In this document: piece by piece, positions 7,349 to 13,668 of the stretch
Numbering within the stretch: the stretch's first letter is position 1
How the letters are laid out: each line of letters starts with the position of its first letter
Source of the DNA: Prolixibacteraceae bacterium
Lineage (GTDB): Bacteria > Bacteroidota > Bacteroidia > Bacteroidales > Prolixibacteraceae
NCBI GenBank assembly: GCA_003516705.1
Contig: DPCJ01000210.1
Location: 1 to 19,197, forward strand
Length of the DNA stretch: 19,197 bases
Reading direction: 5' to 3'
The notes under the pieces: model-generated
What the model was told of the DNA's origin: nothing
The model's input: only the letters and a program-made list of their open reading frames with translations
The model's database searches: none
Position numbers and translations under genes: made by a program

Positions 7349-7406
7349 GGGTGCAGCGGATTCCGATCCGCTGTTCTTAAATCGCAGATCGGAATCCGCG
7401 ACACCC
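7349..7406. repeat. Long interrupted inverted repeat in divergent intergenic region
   Basis: GGGTG (7349-7353) and GCGGATTCCGATC (7356-7368) are repeated in inverse as GATCGGAATCCGC (7387-7399) and CACCC (7402-7406). That makes 18 paired bases with a symmetrical 2-base internal mismatch and an 18-base loop. It lies between the starts of the S9 peptidase and the DUF438-PAS gene. It resembles a dispersed palindromic repeat more than a terminator, because no gene ends here. An operator role is possible. Confidence 0.75.
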
Positions 7407-7410
7407 AATA

Positions 7411-7444
7411 TTGAAAACAGGCTAAACTCTATTTTATATATTTG
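7411..7444 (+). promoter_or_regulatory. Candidate promoter for the DUF438-PAS gene
   Basis: TTG (7411-7413) and an exact -7 box TATATTTG (7437-7444) with 23 bases between. This fits the Bacteroidota TTG/TAnnTTTG layout at the long end. The predicted start is about 7450, leaving a leader of about 10 bases with AAGG (7455-7458) just before the ATG at 7460. Confidence 0.5.
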
Positions 7445-7459
7445 ACGAAAATTTAAGGC

Positions 7460-8653
7460 ATGTCAGAATTTACACAACATAAAAGTATACGCGTAGAAAA
7501 ACTGGTTCGCCTTTTTAACGGAATTTTAAAAGGCGAAAATCTTGCAGAATTGGTAGTTGAAAATCAGCAACTCATCGAATCAACAATTCCGTCGGATGTA
7601 ATTTCGGTGGTTGACCGTTTGGTTTTGATGAAAATTCCAATGGACGATTTGAAACGGGGAATCAACAAATTGTTGAATTTACTTTATAAAACAATTTCTG
7701 AATGTCCGTATTATCCGCCAGCAAAAGAAAGTTATTTGGGTTGCCTTGTGGAAAACAACCGGATTTTAGATGAGCGTTTGCAGGAAATCCGCCCGTTAAT
7801 CAGAGAGATTAATCAAAAAACTGAAAAGGAGGAATTTAAAAAAAACTTGAAGTCAAAATTCCTCGAAATCGAAAGATTCAGCAATTACTATCTAATCAAG
7901 GAAAATGTACTTTTCCCGGTAATCGAAAAATATGTACCCGAGTTCCGCTGTTTGTCGGTGATGTGGTCGTTTCACGACGATATAAAACGAAATCTGAAGT
8001 TGATTATCGAACAACTCAGCAGTCAGGAGTTTGATTTGAAGGTTTTTAACAGGTTGTCGGGCGATTTGTTTTTTAATATTTACGCCATCAAATTCCGCGA
8101 AGAACGCATTTTATATCCGCTGGTAGAAGAAGTGATTCCTGAAAAGGAATTGAATGCACTTTTCATGGAAAGTATGGAAATTGGTTTTCCATTTTACCAG
8201 CCTGAATTTATTTTTGAAGATACCAAAGCAGAGAATCCGGAAGAAAATCTGGCTGACCTTGAAACCGGGAAACTGACAGTAGAACAAATTAAACTTCTTT
8301 TTAATCATTTGCCTGCAGACATTACTTTTGTGGATGAAAACGACAAAGTTGTTTATTTCTCGTCGCCGAAAAAACGCATTTTCCCACGTTCAAAAGCCGT
8401 AATTGGCCGCGATGTTCATAACTGTCACCCGCCCGAAAGTGTGCATGTGGTTGAGGAAATCGTAAAAACTTTTCGCAGTGGGAAAAGAGATGTGGCAAGT
8501 TTCTGGATAAATATGAAAGGAATGAAACTGCTGATTCAGTATTTTGCCATTCGCGACGAACAGGGAAATTATCGCGGCGTGGTTGAGGTTTCGCAGGAAA
8601 TTGGCGAAATACAAAACCTGCAAGGCGAGAAACGCCTGCTCGACTGGGAATAA
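7460..8653 (+). CDS. DUF438 / hemerythrin-like / PAS sensor protein
   Basis: 397 residues, cytoplasmic, no signal or membrane segment. Residues 10-75 match the helical DUF438 region. Residues 85-245 match the hemerythrin-like helical bundle (LIKENVLFPVIE at 145-156, MWSFHDDIK at 168-176, REERILYPLVEE at 213-224). Residues 275-397 are a PAS domain with the family hallmark GRDVHNCHPPESVHVV (316-331), FRSGKRD and the ending GEKRLLDW. In canonical members the bundle carries several histidines binding a diiron or other metal site. Here the positions expected from HxxxxEN and HYxRKENLLFP hold L93 and Y143, leaving H172 and acidic residues E148 and E214/E215. The domain may therefore bind metal differently or not at all. 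PAS could bind heme, flavin or another ligand. No output domain is attached, so it must signal by protein contact. It converges with nhaD, ending 12 bases from it. Confidence 0.85.
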   Translation: MSEFTQHKSIRVEKLVRLFNGILKGENLAELVVENQQLIESTIPSDVISVVDRLVLMKIPMDDLKRGINKLLNLLYKTISECPYYPPAKESYLGCLVENNRILDERLQEIRPLIREINQKTEKEEFKKNLKSKFLEIERFSNYYLIKENVLFPVIEKYVPEFRCLSVMWSFHDDIKRNLKLIIEQLSSQEFDLKVFNRLSGDLFFNIYAIKFREERILYPLVEEVIPEKELNALFMESMEIGFPFYQPEFIFEDTKAENPEENLADLETGKLTVEQIKLLFNHLPADITFVDENDKVVYFSSPKKRIFPRSKAVIGRDVHNCHPPESVHVVEEIVKTFRSGKRDVASFWINMKGMKLLIQYFAIRDEQGNYRGVVEVSQEIGEIQNLQGEKRLLDWE

Positions 8654-8665
8654 TTTCAGCTTTTT

Positions 8666-9949
8666 TCAACCGAAAATCTGTATTTGCAGCAGGTAGGCGG
8701 CAGCTCCGGCAAAATAACCCAGCAAGGCCAGTAAGCTTATTTTTTTAAGGTACCAGAAGAAATCGATTTTTTCCATTCCCATGGCCGCAACTCCGGCTGC
8801 TGACCCAATAATCAATATGCTTCCACCGGTACCGGCACAGTAAGCCAGAAATTCCCAAAACGGGTGGTCGGTGGGGAAAACACTCAGGTCGTACATCCCC
8901 TGGGCCGCAGCTACAAGCGGAACATTGTCAACAATGGATGACAACAACCCGATTGCAATAACGATAATATTTTGGTTTTCTAAAGTTGCAGAAAGCCAGG
9001 CGGAAAGATTGGTTAAAACGCCAGTTGCCTGAAGCGCTGAAATACTTACAAGAATTCCAAAGAAAAACAGAATGCTTGACATGTCAATTCTTCGTAATGC
9101 CTGTACCACCGAATATTTCGATTTGTTTTCGTCTTCTTTTCCTTTGTGTAAAATCTCAACCAGAACCCAAAGTACGCCCAACCCGAAAAGTATTCCCATA
9201 AAAGGTGGAAGATGTGTTACAGTTTTAAATACAGGGACAAAAACAAGCGCCGAGATTCCGGCTATTAAAACTGTTAATTGGTTGTTTTTTGAAAGTGAAT
9301 GACTTTTTTCGGTAGTTTTTGCGGCTGGCCGGTTTACATTGCCTTTTAGCCTGAATGAAAGATAAATTAATGGAACAGCCAGACTTATCACACTGGGAAT
9401 AAAAACTCTGAAGATGATACTTGATGCAGAAATCTGGTTGCCAATCCAAAGCATGGTGGTGGTTACATCGCCAATTGGGCTCCATGCACCGCCCGAATTG
9501 GCAGCAATAACTGTAATCCCTGCAAAAAACAGGCGGTCTTTTTCGTCCCGAATCAGTTTTCTGAGTAAAGAAATAATAACAATGGTTGTTGTAAGGTTAT
9601 CCAACACAGCCGACAGGAAAAAAGTGATAAAGGCGATTGTCCAAATCAGTTTGCGCTTATCTGTTTGGTCGATTTTTTTTGTTATTACTTCAAATCCGTC
9701 GTGTGCGTCAATTAATTCAACAATGGTCATCGCACCCATCAGGAAAAACAGGATTCCCGAAAGCTCGCCCAAATGATGAAGCAATTCTTCGTTAACAATG
9801 TGTTTGTCGTGTGTGAAAAGGATATAAACAGTCCAGGTAAGTACCCCTGTTAATAAAGCCGATGCAGCTTTGTTGACTTTTATCGGATGTTCAGTGGCAA
9901 TTGCAGCATAGCCAATAATAAAAATGGCAACAATTATTGTGGTCATCAT
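8666..9949 (-). CDS. nhaD: NhaD-type Na+/H+ antiporter
   Basis: 427 residues with about 12-13 hydrophobic membrane helices. It belongs to the ion-transporter (IT) superfamily, NhaD branch. Hallmarks are TEHPIKVNKAASAL (19-32), LDNLTTTIV (116-124) with the membrane aspartate D117, and NSGGAWSPIGDVTTTMLWIG (151-170). A mirrored second half carries SIVDNVPLVAAAQGMYD. These conserved aspartate, asparagine and serine/threonine residues in discontinuous helices form the ion site in the family. It exports sodium (possibly lithium) in exchange for protons at the inner membrane, supporting salt and alkali tolerance. The first two codons are both ATG (9949 or 9946), and either may be used. No good TAnnTTTG box was seen upstream. 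It is monocistronic and convergent with the DUF438-PAS gene. Confidence 0.92.
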   Translation of the reverse strand: MMTTIIVAIFIIGYAAIATEHPIKVNKAASALLTGVLTWTVYILFTHDKHIVNEELLHHLGELSGILFFLMGAMTIVELIDAHDGFEVITKKIDQTDKRKLIWTIAFITFFLSAVLDNLTTTIVIISLLRKLIRDEKDRLFFAGITVIAANSGGAWSPIGDVTTTMLWIGNQISASSIIFRVFIPSVISLAVPLIYLSFRLKGNVNRPAAKTTEKSHSLSKNNQLTVLIAGISALVFVPVFKTVTHLPPFMGILFGLGVLWVLVEILHKGKEDENKSKYSVVQALRRIDMSSILFFFGILVSISALQATGVLTNLSAWLSATLENQNIIVIAIGLLSSIVDNVPLVAAAQGMYDLSVFPTDHPFWEFLAYCAGTGGSILIIGSAAGVAAMGMEKIDFFWYLKKISLLALLGYFAGAAAYLLQIQIFG

Positions 9950-10076
9950 AAAAAGTAAAATTATGGTTTAGCTGAAATACAGGGTATTTTGCGTACCACT
10001 ATTTTTTCATTGACGTTGAAAATAGAAAATTTATTAAGTACTCCGCAATACCTTTAAGTCTAAAGACTAATTGTTA

Positions 10077-10104
10077 ACACAAATTTGGTCGTCAATTTTT
10101 GTGT
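10077..10104 (-). terminator. Weak hairpin after the cytochrome gene
   Basis: ACACAAA (10077-10083) and TTTGTGT (10098-10104) form a 7-bp stem with a 14-base loop, 8 bases past the stop of the reverse-strand cytochrome gene. The 3' flank on that strand is only modestly T-rich (TTTGTGTTAAC). It is a possible terminator at best. The rest of the gap to 9950 holds nothing recognisable. Confidence 0.3.
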
Positions 10105-10112
10105 CCGCAGAA

Positions 10113-10715
10113 TTAATTTTCAAGTAATCCGTCATCGAGCCATTTTTCGAGCAGGGCAATTTTGTCGGTTGAAAGCTTTGTACCACCGTTTGGCATAAAT
10201 CCTGGTGCGGTTGGTTCACGTTTTACCCTGTCGAGTATGTTATTGATTTTGCTTTTTGCCACTGCGTATTGATCGAGTTTTACCGGATTGTAACCCGAAG
10301 CCAGATGGCACGGCGCACATGAAACAGTTATTAATGGTTTTATATGCGCATTGTAAGTAATCTTCGGAGGTGTTACGGTTATCGTAACCGTAACAGTTTC
10401 ACCAACAACGCCGTTGGCTGATGGAGTTATCGAGTAAACTGCCGTTCCGTTTGCAAGAACAGTTGTTGTTAATGTTTGTGCAATCGCATTTCCTGTGCCT
10501 GGTGTTGCCCCCGAAACTCCGTTTTGTTCAACAGTCCACGAAAAAGTTGTGCCTGTGATGGTTGATGTAAGTTCGATAGCGGTAACCGAACCTGACACTA
10601 TTGTTTGTGCAGGAGGATTGACCGTTGCTACTGGTTTTTCAATTTCTTCATCGTTGCACGACGAGATAAATACTGCGATTGCGAGGGTAGATAGTAGTAA
10701 AAGTTTGTTTTTCAT
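10113..10715 (-). CDS. Lipoprotein with PKD-like and mono-heme cytochrome c domains
   Basis: 200 residues from the ATG at 10715, which starts a lipoprotein signal (MKNKLLLLSTLAIAVFISSC) with the lipid-anchor cysteine at C20. Residues about 33-115 are Thr/Ser/Val/Gly-rich and read as a PKD/Ig-like beta-sandwich (TTFSWTVEQNG, AVYSITPSANG, GETVTVTITV). Residues 120-200 are a small cytochrome c. The heme motif is CAPCH with its axial histidine, followed by a likely axial methionine in APGFMPNGGTKL and a closing helix LLEKWLDDGLLEN. This arrangement is common in Bacteroidota surface lipoproteins that precede or accompany extracellular enzymes. The probable role is electron transfer at the outer membrane or in the periplasm, partner unknown. 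It stands alone between nhaD and the GH43 gene and carries an unusual start-codon hairpin. Confidence 0.82.
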   Translation of the reverse strand: MKNKLLLLSTLAIAVFISSCNDEEIEKPVATVNPPAQTIVSGSVTAIELTSTITGTTFSWTVEQNGVSGATPGTGNAIAQTLTTTVLANGTAVYSITPSANGVVGETVTVTITVTPPKITYNAHIKPLITVSCAPCHLASGYNPVKLDQYAVAKSKINNILDRVKREPTAPGFMPNGGTKLSTDKIALLEKWLDDGLLEN

Positions 10716-10761
10716 TCCGGTAAGTTTTTGTTTTACAGTTGAAAACAAAAACTTACCGGAA
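10715..10761 (-). promoter_or_regulatory. 20-bp perfect hairpin ending on the start codon
   Basis: On the reverse strand, TTCCGGTAAGTTTTTGTTTT (10761-10742), a 7-base loop CAACTGT, then AAAACAAAAACTTACCGGAA (10734-10715), whose final A is the A of the cytochrome ATG. All twenty pairs match. In RNA it would bury the ribosome-binding region and touch the start codon, suggesting translational control. On the + strand the same hairpin is followed by AAGGTTTTTT, so it could alternatively stop antisense transcription. Confidence 0.7.
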
Positions 10762-10862
10762 AGGTTTTTTAAAAACAAAAAAAATAAGATAAAAAAGTAT
10801 TTAGTTGAATTTTTTTTTACACAAGTTGATGAATTTATGCTTGATAATCAATAAAAGTATTA

Positions 10863-11831
10863 TTACTGCTCCATTCCGTCCATGCAAACAATTGTTCCGT
10901 CTGCATTGTAATTAAGTTCTCTGACTTTTATACTCCGCAGCCAGGTTTTTCCACCCGATGGCACACTGTCGTGATAAAACAGGTACCATTTGCCTTTTAC
11001 TTCGCAAATTGAATGATGGGTTGTCCAGCCAACCACCGGCGTTAAAATAACACCTTTGTAAGTAAACGGTCCGTAGGGGGAATCACCCACTGCGTAACAC
11101 AATTGATGCGTGTTACCGGTGGAGTAGGAGAGATAATATTTTTCTTCGTATTTGTGCATCCACGGGCCTTCGAAATAGCGACGATCGTGGTCGCCGGCTT
11201 TCAGCGGTTCACCGTTTTCATCCAAAATCATAGCATTTCGTGGTTCTTCGGCAAATTCGATCATATTGTCAGCCAGCTTTACCACTTTGGGAGTAAGTGC
11301 CGGTTCGTTGTCTGCCGGTTCGTGTCCACTTTCAATAGCTTTGTTGTTGCGGTAACGTTGCAGTTGTCCGCCCCACAAACCGCCAAAATACATGTAATAG
11401 TTCCCGTCATTATCTTCCAGAACGGCCGGGTCGATACTGTGACTGCCTTTTATCGGGTCGGGCTGCGGAACAAACGGACCTTCGGGTTTGTCGCTCACAG
11501 CCACGCCAATCCTGAAAATGTCGTTTTTGTCTTTTAACGGGAAATAGAGATAATATTTGCCGTTTTTTCGTGCAACATCGGGCGCCCACAACTGGCGGCC
11601 AGCCCAGGGTATATTTTTTACATCGAGCACAACACCGTGGTCGGTAACTTCGCCATTTACTTCGTCCATCGAAAACACGTGGTAATCGCGCATATCGAAG
11701 TGGTCGCCGTTGTCGTTTTCGGGGATTCCCGATTCAATGTCGTGCGACGGGTAAATATAAATTCTGCCGTCAAAAACGTGTGCCGATGGGTCGGCTGTAT
11801 AAATTCCGGGTGTGAGATATCGTGGTTTCAT
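10863..11831 (-). CDS. Glycoside hydrolase family 43 enzyme, cytoplasmic
   Basis: 322 residues and no signal peptide, so intracellular. The five-bladed propeller of GH43 is indicated by all three catalytic carboxylates in context: the general base D14 in TADPSAHVF, the pKa-tuning D134 in HSIDPAVLED, and the acid E221 in RYFEGPWMHK. Supporting motifs are WAPDVARKNGKYYLYFP and WYLFYHD. GH43 members act on arabinosides and xylosides (alpha-L-arabinofuranosidase, beta-xylosidase), and some act on galactosides. The exact specificity is not readable. It follows the GPH symporter on the same strand (157-base gap), which suggests it cleaves what the symporter imports, releasing pentoses in the cytoplasm. 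There is no accessory beta-sandwich domain, so this is a single-domain enzyme at the short end of the family. Confidence 0.9.
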   Translation of the reverse strand: MKPRYLTPGIYTADPSAHVFDGRIYIYPSHDIESGIPENDNGDHFDMRDYHVFSMDEVNGEVTDHGVVLDVKNIPWAGRQLWAPDVARKNGKYYLYFPLKDKNDIFRIGVAVSDKPEGPFVPQPDPIKGSHSIDPAVLEDNDGNYYMYFGGLWGGQLQRYRNNKAIESGHEPADNEPALTPKVVKLADNMIEFAEEPRNAMILDENGEPLKAGDHDRRYFEGPWMHKYEEKYYLSYSTGNTHQLCYAVGDSPYGPFTYKGVILTPVVGWTTHHSICEVKGKWYLFYHDSVPSGGKTWLRSIKVRELNYNADGTIVCMDGMEQ

Positions 11832-11885
11832 AGTTTCATTTTTAATTCAATGTAATTCATCAGATAGAAAAGTTGGAATAAAACC

Positions 11886-11938
11886 CTTCGACTCCGCTCT
11901 CGCCTCAGGCGAGATTGTCAGACTGAGCGGAGTCGAAG
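11886..11938. repeat. Nested palindromic element between symporter and GH43 genes
   Basis: An outer perfect stem of 14 bp, CTTCGACTCCGCTC (11886-11899) with GAGCGGAGTCGAAG (11925-11938), encloses a smaller hairpin CTCGCC-TCA-GGCGAG (11899-11913). It resembles the TTCGACTCCGCTCAG repeats scattered through Bacteroidota genomes (recalled, not searched). It sits inside the putative two-gene transcript and could set the relative level of the two messages. Confidence 0.75.
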
Positions 11939-11988
11939 TCTGTTATCATTATTTATTATAACCATTTTTCATTTTTAATTTCCCATTT

Positions 11989-13452
11989 TTAATTTGTTTT
12001 TGCTCTCCGTTCGCTCAGTTCTTTTTCAATCAGCACTTCTTTTTTCTTGTTTATTTCATAAAAGAACAACAGCGCCACAACCAGGAAAAACGGGATAGAG
12101 GCATAAACACTTACCAGCATTTTAGCGCCGGTGGCAACTGTTTCGGGCTGAATGATTTCCTGTCCGGCAGCAACAGTTTCTTTATTGATGTAACCGTATT
12201 GGCCTAAAATCCAGGTAAGCAGCGCACCTCCAATCGACAACCCGCTTTTTAGTCCCACCATCATGGCCGAGAAAATAATGGCTGTGGCCCGGCGGTTGGT
12301 TTTCCATTCAGAGTAGTCGGCAACATCGGCAATCATTGCCCACAAAATCGGGATTGTGATGCCGTAAAAGAATCCGTGCAGAATCTGCGAAACAAACATC
12401 ATAACCACACTTTGGGGTTTGTAGAAAATGAAGAACAAGATGAATAATGTGGATACAAAAAGTGCCGAAGAAAACACATCTCTTTTCCCGTATTTATCGG
12501 CCAATCCTTTTGAAAATCCGATACCCACAAGCATAAAAATAATACCCCCGGCATTAAACAACCCGAAACCTGCTGAAATGGGGTCGGAACCAAAAAAGTT
12601 GATGCCAATGGCGGTGAGCGAGCTGGTAATCGGACTGATGAAACTGGTCAGAGCAGCCGCATCGACGTAGTTATTGAAATAGTACACATATGAACCACCT
12701 TTCATGGCGAGGGTAATAAAAACAAGAATGGTGGTCACCAGCATGATAATCCACGGTTTATTTTTTACAAGGTCCGATAAATCTTCTTTGAGTGTTGATT
12801 TTTGTGCTTCGGTGGGAACAATTCTTTCGCGGGTGGTAAAGAAAGTAATCAAAAGCATGGCGGTCCCGATGATGGCCAGCCAGGTCATCACTGCTTCAAT
12901 TCCTGCGGCTTTGTCGCCTTTGCCGGCATATTCGATAATGGGCAGCATAAAAACCTGCACAAAAAACTGCGCAAACATTACCGCCACAAACCGGATGGAC
13001 GAGATGCTGTTGCGTTCACCCATATCACCTGTCAAAACTCCGCTTAATGCTGAGTAGGGCAAGTTGTTCGAAGCGTACATCAGCAACAAAAGCGTATAAG
13101 TAACAGCGGCATAAATCACTTTTCCCTTGTACGTGAAATCGGGTGTGCTGAAAGCAAGCAGTGCCACCACGCCCAACGGAATTGCAGTAAACAAAATCCA
13201 CGGCCTGAATTTTCCCCAACGCGATTTGGTGCGGTCGGCAATGGCACCGATTATCGGGTTAAACAGAAAAGCTGCCACCAGACCCACCGATAACATGATG
13301 ATGGATGCATCGTTGTTTTTCAAACCGTAAATATCGGTATAGAAAAAAGCCAGGTAGGTAATTAAAGTCTGAAATACAAGGTTTGCGGCAAGGTCGCCCA
13401 AACTGTAGCCAATCTTTTCGACCAGCGACACTTTTGATTGTGATTGTTTCAT
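11989..13452 (-). CDS. GPH-family glycoside/pentoside:cation symporter (MFS_2)
   Basis: 487 residues with 12 predicted membrane helices. The GPH/MFS_2 signature is present: KIGYSLGDLAANLVF (13-27) in the first helix and ADRTKSRWGKFRPW (72-85) in the first cytoplasmic loop, with YSALSGVLTGDMGERNSIS in the middle of the N-half and ADYSEWKTNRRATAI in the second half. Relatives (XylP, YicJ, MelB) import pentosides, glucuronides or galactosides with Na+ or H+. The paired GH43 enzyme points to xylo- or arabino-oligosaccharides, though substrate is inferred from context only. It is the first gene of the presumed operon with GH43. A candidate promoter with a tandem 8-base repeat lies upstream. The stop codon region contains a duplicated CATTTTTAATTT. 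Confidence 0.92.
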   Translation of the reverse strand: MKQSQSKVSLVEKIGYSLGDLAANLVFQTLITYLAFFYTDIYGLKNNDASIIMLSVGLVAAFLFNPIIGAIADRTKSRWGKFRPWILFTAIPLGVVALLAFSTPDFTYKGKVIYAAVTYTLLLLMYASNNLPYSALSGVLTGDMGERNSISSIRFVAVMFAQFFVQVFMLPIIEYAGKGDKAAGIEAVMTWLAIIGTAMLLITFFTTRERIVPTEAQKSTLKEDLSDLVKNKPWIIMLVTTILVFITLAMKGGSYVYYFNNYVDAAALTSFISPITSSLTAIGINFFGSDPISAGFGLFNAGGIIFMLVGIGFSKGLADKYGKRDVFSSALFVSTLFILFFIFYKPQSVVMMFVSQILHGFFYGITIPILWAMIADVADYSEWKTNRRATAIIFSAMMVGLKSGLSIGGALLTWILGQYGYINKETVAAGQEIIQPETVATGAKMLVSVYASIPFFLVVALLFFYEINKKKEVLIEKELSERRAKTN

Positions 13453-13481
13453 CGGTTCAATTTTAAGTTTTGTTCATTGAG

Positions 13482-13499
13482 CTGTACTGTTCTGTACTG
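13482..13499 (-). promoter_or_regulatory. Candidate operator: two direct CAGTACAG repeats
   Basis: On the + strand CTGTACTG occurs at 13482-13489 and again at 13492-13499, a 10-base period that puts both on one DNA face. It lies between the candidate -7 box and the symporter ATG, the right place for a repressor of the GPH-GH43 pair. Each unit holds the palindrome GTAC. Confidence 0.4.
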
Positions 13500-13506
13500 C
13501 CCGCAG

Positions 13507-13514
13507 CAAAACTA
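13507..13514 (-). promoter_or_regulatory. Candidate -7 element TAGTTTTG for the GPH-GH43 pair
   Basis: An exact TAnnTTTG on the reverse strand, 54 bases before the symporter ATG. No clear TTG at -33 was found, so an activator may be needed or the match may be chance. Confidence 0.4.
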
Positions 13515-13593
13515 ATGAAATCTGTGAAACAGCGATATCGGAGATGAGAATAAAATTTTGATGAATTTTTTGAGGCAGTTTAATTAGCCAATT

Positions 13594-13631
13594 AAAAAAC
13601 CGCTTCTGTATTGGTTTGCAGAAACGGTTTT
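13594..13631 (-). terminator. Intrinsic terminator after the PepSY gene
   Basis: On the reverse strand, AAAACCGTTTCTG (13631-13619) pairs with CAGAAGCGGTTTT (13608-13596) with one central mismatch and a 10-base loop. A T-run continues into TTTTTTAATT. It lies 38 bases past the stop at 13669, so it plausibly ends the porin-FMN-TonB-PepSY transcript and insulates the symporter operon. Confidence 0.75.
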
Positions 13632-13668
13632 GTAAAAGGAAAATATCTAATCTATTGAAAAAGCATTA

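Noticed and set aside
7289..7408. Upstream in-frame extension of the S9 peptidase (40 residues)
   Set aside because: It translates the inverted repeat at 7349-7406 and would place a hydrophilic leader before a clean signal peptide.
9414..9776. 120-residue + strand frame opposite nhaD
   Set aside because: Mirror of membrane-helix codons. The hydrophobicity is a by-product of the opposite strand.
10716..10778. Upstream in-frame start for the cytochrome lipoprotein (21 extra residues)
   Set aside because: It would translate the 20-bp hairpin and put a basic extension before the lipoprotein signal. The ATG at 10715 gives a normal lipobox protein.
11103..11537. 144-residue + strand frame opposite the GH43 gene
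   Set aside because: Lies fully inside the GH43 coding region, which has all catalytic residues. No independent support.
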